Below are positions 1-5,754 of a DNA stretch of 10,058 bases, in pieces. The stretch lies in contig JAUWWP010000063.1 in the NCBI GenBank assembly GCA_030616835.1, positions 1-10,058 on the forward strand. Reading direction: 5' to 3'. The notes beneath the pieces were generated by a model. The model did not search any database. It was not told the origin of the DNA and was given only the letters and a program-made list of their open reading frames with translations. Positions within the stretch are counted from its first letter, which is position 1. Each line of letters opens with the position of its first letter. This DNA comes from Deltaproteobacteria bacterium (GTDB lineage Bacteria > Desulfobacterota > G020345765). Position numbers and translations under genes: made by a program.

Positions 1-64
1 GGGTCAGGGCGCAGGAGCTTCCCGCAGGACCCGCACCCACCACAATACAATCTACCTTCTGCAT
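1..64 (-). CDS. FAD-dependent oxidoreductase, N-terminal fragment (geranylgeranyl reductase/FixC-like)
   Basis: Only the first 21 codons lie in the window; the gene continues past the left edge. The reverse strand reads ATG at 64 and encodes MQKVDCIVVGAGPAGSSCAL and onward. The stretch VVGAGPAG, after a short beta strand and before small residues, is the classic dinucleotide-binding GxGxxG fold that opens FAD-dependent reductases of the geranylgeranyl reductase/FixC type and many other flavoproteins. The start is supported by a good ribosome site, GGGGAAGG, ending 6 bases before the ATG. The family beyond 'FAD/NAD(P)-binding Rossmann protein' cannot be fixed from 21 residues; thioredoxin-reductase-like or halogenase-like enzymes start the same way. 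It is divergent from the hydrolase gene on the other side of the intergenic region. Confidence 0.75.
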   Translation of the reverse strand, partial: MQKVDCIVVGAGPAGSSCALT

Positions 65-107
65 GTTCAACCTTCCCCAAAAAATTATCGTGAACAACGG
101 AATGGGT

Positions 108-135
108 AATATAGCAAAGGCACAACAGATTGCAA
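108..135 (-). promoter_or_regulatory. Candidate sigma70-type promoter for the flavoprotein gene
   Basis: On the minus strand a -35-like TTGCAA (130-135) is followed after 16 bases by a -10-like TATATT (108-113). Transcription would begin near 101 and leave a leader of roughly 37 bases before the ATG at 64. Match to consensus is 4/6 and 5/6. This is inferred by eye. Confidence 0.4.
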
Positions 136-148
136 GAGAAATTCTCTT
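134..148. promoter_or_regulatory. 15-bp palindrome, possible operator
   Basis: AAGAGAA-A-TTCTCTT is a perfect 7-bp inverted repeat with one central base. It overlaps the -35 element of the candidate minus-strand promoter by two bases, a position where a dimeric repressor or activator would act. No regulator gene is in the window, so the binding protein is unknown. The arms are AT-rich and purine/pyrimidine biased, so chance is possible. Confidence 0.3.
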
Positions 149-264
149 TAAGGAATTTGCGTTGTAGCATATTTTTCTTAGTAGAGGCAAGGATTCACTC
201 CTTTTTAATCAAAATCTCGTGCCCTTTCCGGACACCACGAAGGATGAAAACTTATTTTCGGATC

Positions 265-311
265 AAATCCCCCCTGGCCCCCCTTTACGCAAGGGGGGTC
301 GGGGGGGATTT
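265..311. repeat. G/C-tract palindromic element (REP-like dispersed repeat)
   Basis: The left arm AAATCCCCCCTGGCCCCCC (265-283) is mirrored by a right arm of two G runs ending in ATTT (293-311), with a loop around TTTACGCAA. The transcript would form a near-perfect 19-20 bp stem of C/G tracts. Palindromes of this build, paired six-base C runs facing paired G runs and flanked by AAAT/ATTT, are known as dispersed intergenic repeats in many environmental and deltaproteobacterial genomes. Translated, it yields the meaningless PGPPLRKGGRGG type of peptide, which explains the spurious reading frames here. A partial further run of five Gs follows at 313-317. Confidence 0.7.
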
Positions 312-337
312 AGGGGGATTTTACAACCCAGGACTAG

Positions 338-359
338 GTGGATAGGCGGGGCTATCCAC
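338..359 (+). terminator. Perfect 8-bp hairpin with T-rich tail
   Basis: GTGGATAG (338-345) and CTATCCAC (352-359) pair perfectly around a six-base G-rich loop, followed on the plus strand by TCTTTATTT. This resembles an intrinsic terminator for rightward transcription, but no gene ends just upstream. It may instead be a companion hairpin of the palindromic repeat at 265-311, or a block to read-through into the hydrolase promoter. Confidence 0.35.
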
Positions 360-399
360 TCTTTATTTAAAAACGGGGAAATTCTTGAAAATCTTGCTA

Positions 400-428
400 T
401 TGCTAAAAAACAATTATAATGCTATAAT
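400..428 (+). promoter_or_regulatory. Candidate promoter for the hydrolase-radical SAM operon
   Basis: TTGCTA (400-405) lies 17 bases ahead of a perfect TATAAT (423-428). Two more TATAAT hexamers lie at 415-420 and 440-445 but have poorer upstream partners. Initiation near 435 would give a leader of about 125 bases that contains the tandem repeats at 481-544. It is the best rightward promoter-like sequence before the hydrolase. Confidence 0.5.
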
Positions 429-480
429 TGGTTAAGATTTATAATGACAAAATAAAAGACAAATTCATTTATTTCAGGAA

Positions 481-544
481 TAGCAGGGAGTAGCAAGAAA
501 TAGAAGGGAACAGCAGGGACTTGGATCCTTGAACCCTTGAATCC
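481..544. repeat. Short degenerate tandem repeats (10-bp x4, then 8-bp x3)
   Basis: Four consecutive 10-mers at 481-520 read TAGCAGGGAG, TAGCAAGAAA, TAGAAGGGAA and CAGCAGGGAC. They are followed directly by three 8-mers at 521-544: TTGGATCC, TTGAACCC and TTGAATCC. Both series are imperfect. They sit in the probable 5' leader, 15 bases before the hydrolase start codon. Confidence 0.6.
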
Positions 545-558
545 TATCTAAAGAGTTT

Positions 559-1449
559 ATGAACGCTCAAGAGATAATCGCCGAGCACAAGCGATCCGGA
601 AAATATGCCGTGGTAGATGGACTGCGCATATTTTACCGCTGTGCCGGGCCGGAGGAAGGGATCCCTTTGGTTATGACTCACGGCATTCCCCGCTCAAGCT
701 TCCTTTACCGGAAGATGATCCCTATCCTGGCGAGGGAGCATCCGGTGCGGGCCTGTGACCTTTTTGGCTTTGGATTGTCCGATAAACCGAGGGATCGAAA
801 ATACGGGTTCCCCCAGTTTGAGAGATTTTTGGGGAGATTTCTCGATGAGCTCGGGATCAAGCGGGCCCATCTGATTTGCCATGATGTGGGTGGCCCTTTT
901 ACCATTGGCTTTGCCGTGAGAAATCCTGATCAGGTAGCTACCTTGACCATTATGAACACCACCATATTCCTCTCCAGCTTTCGTATCCCTTCGTTGGTAT
1001 TGGCCTCGATCCTTACCCCAACATTTCTCCACCACCTTATCCCGGATAAGCGGTATGCTGAAGGCACTCTCTATTTCATCCACCGGAAGGCATTGAAGAA
1101 CCCTGATGCCCTGGCGGGCGAAGAGGCAAAAGCCTTCCTGGAGCTCGCTACTCGCGATGGGGGTCGGTGGTCTCTTATTAAAACCATTAAAAGTTATCGA
1201 GTCGCAGTGCCCTACCTCAGAAAAATCAGGCGGGATCTTGAGAGGTTTGATCGACCCACTTTGATCCTATGGGGTCGCCACGATCCCTTTTGTCCTCCCC
1301 CGAACGCTTTAAAGTTTCACCGTCTTGTCCGTAACTCGGAGCTCAGGATCCTCGATGGGGCCAGCCATTTTCTCCAGGAAGATGCCCCCGAGGAAGCGAG
1401 CCGCAATATTATCGAATTCATTAATCACTCAACCCCAGGGAGGATATGA
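559..1449 (+). CDS. Alpha/beta-fold hydrolase with Asp nucleophile (haloalkane dehalogenase/epoxide hydrolase-like)
   Basis: This 296-aa protein has the layout of the alpha/beta hydrolase fold: oxyanion-hole motif HGIP at residues 41-44, nucleophile elbow in CHDVGG with Asp109, a helical cap at about 135-220, acid Asp242 in WGRHDP and base His270 in GASHF. An Asp nucleophile is typical of haloalkane dehalogenases, epoxide hydrolases and fluoroacetate dehalogenases rather than Ser esterases. However, the usual Trp after the nucleophile is Val110, and the Asn/Glu of the dehalogenase HG(N/E)P motif is Ile43. Halide binding is therefore poorly supported, and an epoxide, lactone or other ester-like substrate is equally possible. 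There is no signal peptide, so it is cytoplasmic. The ribosome site is weak (AAAGAG, 3 bases from ATG), and an in-frame TGA at 538-540 excludes a longer start. The stop overlaps the next gene as ATGA, so translation is coupled to the radical SAM gene. Confidence 0.85.
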   Translation: MNAQEIIAEHKRSGKYAVVDGLRIFYRCAGPEEGIPLVMTHGIPRSSFLYRKMIPILAREHPVRACDLFGFGLSDKPRDRKYGFPQFERFLGRFLDELGIKRAHLICHDVGGPFTIGFAVRNPDQVATLTIMNTTIFLSSFRIPSLVLASILTPTFLHHLIPDKRYAEGTLYFIHRKALKNPDALAGEEAKAFLELATRDGGRWSLIKTIKSYRVAVPYLRKIRRDLERFDRPTLILWGRHDPFCPPPNALKFHRLVRNSELRILDGASHFLQEDAPEEASRNIIEFINHSTPGRI

Positions 1450-1451
1450 TG
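1438..1451 (+). promoter_or_regulatory. Ribosome site and double start of the radical SAM gene
   Basis: GGGAGG (1438-1443) lies inside the last hydrolase codons. Two consecutive ATGs follow at 1446 and 1449. The first is 2 bases from the Shine-Dalgarno core and the second 5 bases, so the second is the better placed start. The protein differs by one methionine only. Confidence 0.6.
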
Positions 1452-3179
1452 AAAAAGAAGGTTCTGCTTTTGACAAGCTATGGCCCTTATGAGCTTGGCT
1501 TCGGGGAGGACATGCATGACATGTTTGCCTCCCGCCTGTCGCGCGGCCATGGTCTTTTCTCGCTTTCATCCCACTGCCACTACTGGGGCCTGCACCTCAT
1601 CGCCGAAAACCTCTCCCACCCTACTACTGTTCTGGAGGACCCTCACTGGGACGAGTTTTTGGCGGAGCTGGAAGAGGGGTATGATGTGATCGGCTTCCAG
1701 CTCAAGAGTATCAGGACGGACAAGGTAGCGGAGATGGTCAGGGCCATTCGCGACAGATCCCCTAAGAGCGAGATCGTCATGGGCGGCTACGGCGTTAGCC
1801 CGCTCTTTGACCCTGTCCCTGACGACCCTAAGGGAAGCGCACCGTATATCGTGGAAAACTCGGATCACTTTTGCCGGGAAGAGGGTGTAAGGTTCATGCG
1901 CCGGCTTCTTAACGATGAGCCGGTTGACCGGCCGATTACCCAGTATCACCTCCCGTTTTCCGGGTTCTCCATCCCCGGCTTAAGCACCTCGCGGTACATC
2001 CGCGTCCCCGAGATCCTGGTTTCTCTTGGCTGCCCGAACGCCTGCGAGTTCTGCAATACCTCCGCCTTCTTTTACCACAAGAAAATCCATGTTGCCGACC
2101 CCGAGCAGACCTATGATTTCATGAAGAATTATCAAAGACGGCTCCGGACCAAAAACCTCATAGTCATCCTGTTCGACGAGGATCTTTTCCTCAATCCCGA
2201 ATATGTGCGTGAGCTGGGACGACTTATAAGGAGCGACCGCGATACCTGGGGCATCCGCTATTTTAGCTTCGGCAGCGTGCGCTCGATCTCTCAGTTCGAG
2301 CCGGAGGAGCTCAGGGAGTGCGGTGTGGGTTCCGTATGGATAGGGGTAGAATCGAGCTACTGCAATGTGGTCGAGGATGAGCACGGATACGCCAAGCGAG
2401 CAGGCAAGGACATGCAAGAGGTGTTTGAGGGACTCCACCGTCACGGCATCCAGACAACTGCCTCCATGATCCTCGGCTTCGATTTTCACACGCGGGAGAA
2501 TATCGAGGAGGACATTGATTACTTCGTCAACCTCAAGCCCACCTTCTACCAGATTGCCCCCCTGACACCATGCCCGGGGACACCGTTCTATGGGCGGATG
2601 GTCGAGGAGGAGAGAATCTACGAGGACTACGGCTGGGATGATAATCACATCTGGAAGGACGATGTTTTCAAGATCAAAAACTTCGAGCGCGGGGAGCTCA
2701 GGAAATACTATGACCTTGTCCACAAAAAACTGGTAGAGGAGAACGGCCCGCCAATGCTCCAGATACTTGAGGGCTGCCTGGGGGCTTATGAAACAATGAA
2801 GGATTCACCCAGCAAGTTCTTGCAGTTTCAGGCGCAGGAATCGAAAAAGATAGCCCATGTCCTGAAAACGATCCTGAAACCCATAAAGACAGTGGCGTCG
2901 AGCGGGAAAGTAAAGCAGCGCACCGAGGAGTTGGAAAAGAAATACGGGGAACTCATCGGAAAACCTCCCTTCCTCGTAAATCAGATCTCCCGACTGGTCA
3001 ATCGGAGGTTTGAGAAGACAGCCCAAAATCCCCCGCCGAAGCCGTTCATCTCCGACCCGCCTCCTCGGTGGACTTACTACAACCACGGAGGCGGCTCCAC
3101 ACCCCTTGTCCGCAGGGGAAGAAAATCCAAAAAGGCAGTTCCTTACAAGGAGAGATCCTTCTTTCTGGGATTGAGTTGA
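1446..3179 (+). CDS. Radical SAM protein with N-terminal B12-binding-like domain
   Basis: This 577-aa protein (576 if the ATG at 1449 is used) has an N-terminal Rossmann-like region (about 4-150, with DVIGFQLKS at 80-88 and VMGGYGVSP at 111-119). It resembles the cobalamin-binding domain of B12-type radical SAM enzymes but lacks an obvious DxHxxG motif, so cofactor binding is unproven. The radical SAM core follows (about 185-430): LGCPNACEFC supplies the CxxxCxxC cysteines 196, 200 and 203 that hold the 4Fe-4S cluster cleaving S-adenosylmethionine. The FDEDLF and VWIGVESS strands and APLTPCPGTPFY fit the barrel. The C-terminal 140 residues are helical and basic with no recognised domain. The reaction is unknown; relatives do methylation, ring formation or carbon-skeleton rearrangement. 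The gene overlaps the hydrolase by 4 bases, so the two probably act on one pathway. Confidence 0.85.
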   Translation: MMKKKVLLLTSYGPYELGFGEDMHDMFASRLSRGHGLFSLSSHCHYWGLHLIAENLSHPTTVLEDPHWDEFLAELEEGYDVIGFQLKSIRTDKVAEMVRAIRDRSPKSEIVMGGYGVSPLFDPVPDDPKGSAPYIVENSDHFCREEGVRFMRRLLNDEPVDRPITQYHLPFSGFSIPGLSTSRYIRVPEILVSLGCPNACEFCNTSAFFYHKKIHVADPEQTYDFMKNYQRRLRTKNLIVILFDEDLFLNPEYVRELGRLIRSDRDTWGIRYFSFGSVRSISQFEPEELRECGVGSVWIGVESSYCNVVEDEHGYAKRAGKDMQEVFEGLHRHGIQTTASMILGFDFHTRENIEEDIDYFVNLKPTFYQIAPLTPCPGTPFYGRMVEEERIYEDYGWDDNHIWKDDVFKIKNFERGELRKYYDLVHKKLVEENGPPMLQILEGCLGAYETMKDSPSKFLQFQAQESKKIAHVLKTILKPIKTVASSGKVKQRTEELEKKYGELIGKPPFLVNQISRLVNRRFEKTAQNPPPKPFISDPPPRWTYYNHGGGSTPLVRRGRKSKKAVPYKERSFFLGLS

Positions 3180-3184
3180 GCATG

Positions 3185-3221
3185 CCTCAAAGAGAGACTC
3201 CGGGAAATCTGCGGTTTGAGG
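3185..3221. repeat. Inverted repeat in the convergent gap
   Basis: CCTCAAA (3185-3191) and TTTGAGG (3215-3221) are exact 7-bp arms separated by 23 bases, starting 6 bases after the radical SAM stop. It could be a weak transcription-end structure, but there is no T tract right after it. Confidence 0.25.
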
Positions 3222-3258
3222 TCGGGAATGATATGGTGTAACTTGTTTTTGGAAAGTC

Positions 3259-3276
3259 ATTTAGCGATAGCTAAAT
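3259..3276. terminator. Hairpin between convergent genes, possible bidirectional terminator
   Basis: ATTTAGC-GATA-GCTAAAT is a perfect 7-bp stem with a 4-base loop. It overlaps the TAG stop of the Fe-S protein gene (3271-3273) and lies in the 91-bp gap between the converging radical SAM and Fe-S genes. The stem is AT-rich and neither side has a long T run, so its strength as a terminator is doubtful. Confidence 0.35.
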
Positions 3277-4260
3277 AAATTCCGGGGGGCGAACCTCTTT
3301 TAATTTCATTGCTTCCGTCGGGCAAATCACACAACAGACCCCGCAGCCAAAGCACTTATCAGAATCTACCTGGGCGACATCATCACTTATGGAAAGGGCT
3401 CCAAACATGCAGCGATCAATGCAATCATCGCACCCGGTGCATGCTTCCTCGTTGATTGTCACCTGATACCGACTGGGGTCAAGGAATTTAGCCCCGTATT
3501 TAATTACCGAGGGCATCTGGATACAACAACAGGAGCAGCAGTTGCAGATAAGAATAACTCTCGTAGACCCGGGCGCCCGCATGGTCATATGGATTAGGCC
3601 CTTTTCCTCACATAATCTTAGCATATCCTTGGCCTCATCAGCGGTGATCTCCCGGCCGGTTCCCCGCTCCAGGGAATATTCCGCGGCCCGGTTGAGCTGA
3701 ATACATACATCCACCGGATTATCACACCGCTTGGCGATAAGGCGGCAGGTGCAGGGAACTACCGATAATTTTTCTGCATCTTCCACCAGCTTATAGGCAT
3801 CTTCCGCAGCCAGAATCTGCTGCTTTGCCTCGATTGCGGTATTGACCGGAATGACCCGGGAAGGTGCCTTGGGGAGCAACTCCCCCACCTTCTTAGCAAA
3901 CTCAGGGAACTCCTTATCGGTATATTCCACCCAGAGATCATAGAGCTCCTGGGGGGCGTCGGGCCAGAGAATCGAGCCGTCATGAAATTGAGTCACTTCC
4001 CGGGACTTGCGATAAGTAGGAGGGGCGGTTTTTCTGGACTTAAAGGCAACCCCCTTGATAAAAAGCCCATCGAGCAGCCTTTGGGTCTCTTCCTCCGATT
4101 TACCGATCTTTTTGCTTAGCTCCCCAACCTGCCCGGGCATGGCCAGTAGTAGCTCGGCCTCCTCTCGATTGGCACTGATCTCCCACAAGCGGGCAATGAT
4201 CTTTGAGTCCGGGGTCATAACACTATCCGCCAACTGTTGATAAAGATCCTTTTCACTCAT
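3271..4260 (-). CDS. Ferredoxin-type 4Fe-4S protein with extra cysteine-rich module
   Basis: This 329-aa protein has three parts. The N-terminal part (about 20-75) looks like a winged-helix module (ELSKKIGKSEEETQRLLDGL). The middle part carries CTCR with Cys170 and Cys172, then Cys179, Cys186 and the dense CNCCSCCC run at 239-246 (six cysteines), a pattern seen in multidomain anaerobic Fe-S proteins. The C-terminal part is a two-cluster ferredoxin: CTGCDDCIDRC (274-284) and CFGCGVCCVIC (303-313), each CxxCxxCxxxC and followed by small residues or Pro. No signal peptide is seen, so it is cytoplasmic. A role as electron carrier or redox-active adaptor is inferred. It is the third gene of the operon, 5 bp after the SRPBCC gene; its strong ribosome site GGAGG overlaps that gene's last codons and stop, which implies coupled translation. 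The partner oxidoreductase is not visible. Confidence 0.85.
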   Translation of the reverse strand: MSEKDLYQQLADSVMTPDSKIIARLWEISANREEAELLLAMPGQVGELSKKIGKSEEETQRLLDGLFIKGVAFKSRKTAPPTYRKSREVTQFHDGSILWPDAPQELYDLWVEYTDKEFPEFAKKVGELLPKAPSRVIPVNTAIEAKQQILAAEDAYKLVEDAEKLSVVPCTCRLIAKRCDNPVDVCIQLNRAAEYSLERGTGREITADEAKDMLRLCEEKGLIHMTMRAPGSTRVILICNCCSCCCIQMPSVIKYGAKFLDPSRYQVTINEEACTGCDDCIDRCMFGALSISDDVAQVDSDKCFGCGVCCVICPTEAMKLKEVRPPEFI

Positions 4261-4265
4261 AATGG

Positions 4266-5729
4266 TTACCTCCTCTCTAATCTTTCCTTCCTTAGCTCAT
4301 CCGTCCAGACATTCCATTGCTTTACTCTTCTTTTCTTGTCTTTTATTTCTTTGAGCCTCTGCTTCATATCCGAAGGAATCTCTATCCAGTCCCTTATATC
4401 TCTAATAGTCTTTTGAGTAACATAAGAATTCACCGCCAACTGCCCTTCGGGAATGACCTTCATTATTGTTCTAACCATAAATCCTAAGCTACTTACATCA
4501 TAGGTATTTCGGTAGCAGGCTAAAGTCTTTTCTCCCCCCTCTATGGGAAACAGCTCCCAGGAGCCGTTAACCACATACTTATCCCCCTTAATAGCAGTCC
4601 AGGTAATCCTTTCGGGCTTAAGGAAACGATACTCCAATACATACTTGGGCCGGGCAGAGAAAAGAACAAATTTAACATCATGCTTACATTCTACCAATGC
4701 CCGCTCCTCCTTCATCTCCAAAAGTTTTATCTTGCTCACCATGGGCATAAAATATTCATAGCTGAGGTAATCGGTGATTTCATCAAACACCTTGCTCCGA
4801 GGGGCATCGATGGTTATCCAACTTGATATACCCATTCTTCCTTTCCCCTCTATCTCCTCAAACAGCAGTACCGGTCCCTTAGAACTAAGCAGTTGCATGA
4901 CTCTCAGCTCTTCATCCTTATTTAAGGGCTGGATTGATGGCTTTACCTCTGGTTCTCCCGCTAACTTTCCCTGTTCTTTGAGGAGTTCAACTCTATCTTT
5001 CAGCTTCCTGGTATACACTGTCGCCGCAGACATACCGATTCCCACATCGAGAAACGGATACCTTTCATACATGCGCTTTAATAGCCCGGAGCCGGGCAGC
5101 GTCCATACGGTGTAGAAAAAAAGAGTCCTCTCTTCCCCCACCGGTATATTCTGAAACCAACCGTAGGTTTTCTCAATGTCTCCGCCCAGGCCAAACCAGT
5201 CGGTGCGAAATGGTGGCTGGTCGTAATGCCTTACCGAATATCTTACATAAAGAGGCACAAAAATAAATTTAAAGCCCAGGGTAAAATCAAGGTCATAAAT
5301 ACTATCTCCCCGGTTGGTAACCACAACTGACTTACACGAAGGCACCCACTCACTATTCCCTCCAAAGTTGCTGATTACCTGCCATACCTCATTGATGTTA
5401 GCATTCACCGGGATCCCTGCCGAAATAAGCCAGGGGATTTCCTCAATCATCTCATCAATAATGACCATGCCTCCCTTACTCAGGAGATAATCCAGCTTCT
5501 CCGGATCAAGCCCTTCCGGCAAGGCGGATCTTCCCAGGGTGAGTTTCATCTGCTCCTTAACTTTTTCCTCTTTTAAGGCTGGTAAAGCTGAAGGAACCTT
5601 CTCCGATCCGGCTACTAATCGGGGGAAGACGATAGCCAAGACGAGGGGAAAAAATAAGATAGCAAAAACTCTCTTTGCAGTTACCCGCAGATTTAGCAAG
5701 AAGGTATTTAGAGCCATTATAGATTCCAT
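4266..5729 (-). CDS. Exported protein with two tandem SRPBCC/START-like domains
   Basis: The 487-aa product begins with a basic stretch (R15, K19, R20), a hydrophobic core at about 21-35 and a plausible cleavage after LVAG at 41. This looks like a Sec signal peptide, though a retained membrane anchor is possible. Two similar units follow at about 82-250 and 281-455. They align as LLSKGGMVIIDEMIEE...IPVNANINEVWQVISNF and LLSSKGPVLLFEEIEG...ITIDAPRSKVFDEITDY, the opening strand and helix of SRPBCC (polyketide cyclase/START/Coq10-like) folds that enclose a hydrophobic pocket. The tail (455-487) is rich in Lys and Arg. No catalytic residues can be assigned; binding of a lipid, quinone, polyketide or acyl ligand is inferred from the fold only. 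It is the middle gene of the operon, 25 bp after the acyl-CoA synthetase. The AGGA ribosome site is rather far (10 bases) from the ATG. Confidence 0.75.
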   Translation of the reverse strand: MESIMALNTFLLNLRVTAKRVFAILFFPLVLAIVFPRLVAGSEKVPSALPALKEEKVKEQMKLTLGRSALPEGLDPEKLDYLLSKGGMVIIDEMIEEIPWLISAGIPVNANINEVWQVISNFGGNSEWVPSCKSVVVTNRGDSIYDLDFTLGFKFIFVPLYVRYSVRHYDQPPFRTDWFGLGGDIEKTYGWFQNIPVGEERTLFFYTVWTLPGSGLLKRMYERYPFLDVGIGMSAATVYTRKLKDRVELLKEQGKLAGEPEVKPSIQPLNKDEELRVMQLLSSKGPVLLFEEIEGKGRMGISSWITIDAPRSKVFDEITDYLSYEYFMPMVSKIKLLEMKEERALVECKHDVKFVLFSARPKYVLEYRFLKPERITWTAIKGDKYVVNGSWELFPIEGGEKTLACYRNTYDVSSLGFMVRTIMKVIPEGQLAVNSYVTQKTIRDIRDWIEIPSDMKQRLKEIKDKKRRVKQWNVWTDELRKERLERR

Positions 5730-5754
5730 GAATGTAAGTTCCTGATTAAATCCT

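Larger units (their letters stand above)
65..558. other. Divergent intergenic region, 494 bp, no gene seen
   Basis: This stretch separates the minus-strand flavoprotein start from the plus-strand hydrolase. Two short overlapping plus-strand reading frames here (130-345 and 219-419) run through the G/C-tract palindrome, have no credible ribosome site and look like translated repeat. From left to right it holds a candidate minus-strand promoter, a 15-bp palindrome, a G/C-tract palindromic repeat, an 8-bp perfect hairpin, a plus-strand promoter and two families of short tandem repeats, listed separately. Confidence 0.7.

Noticed and set aside
130..419. Two short overlapping plus-strand reading frames (71 and 66 aa)
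   Set aside because: They run through the G/C-tract palindrome, have no ribosome site and give repeat-type low-complexity peptide.
559..1449. Hydrolase as OleB of a long-chain olefin cluster
   Set aside because: OleB is also dehalogenase-like, but no OleA or OleD gene is nearby and the Trp after the nucleophile is missing; the acyl-CoA synthetase end is 8.5 kb away on the other strand.
1980..2723. 247-aa minus-strand frame opposite the radical SAM gene
   Set aside because: It is antisense to a clearly coding gene with the CxxxCxxC motif, has no recognisable domain, and reflects GC-rich third positions.
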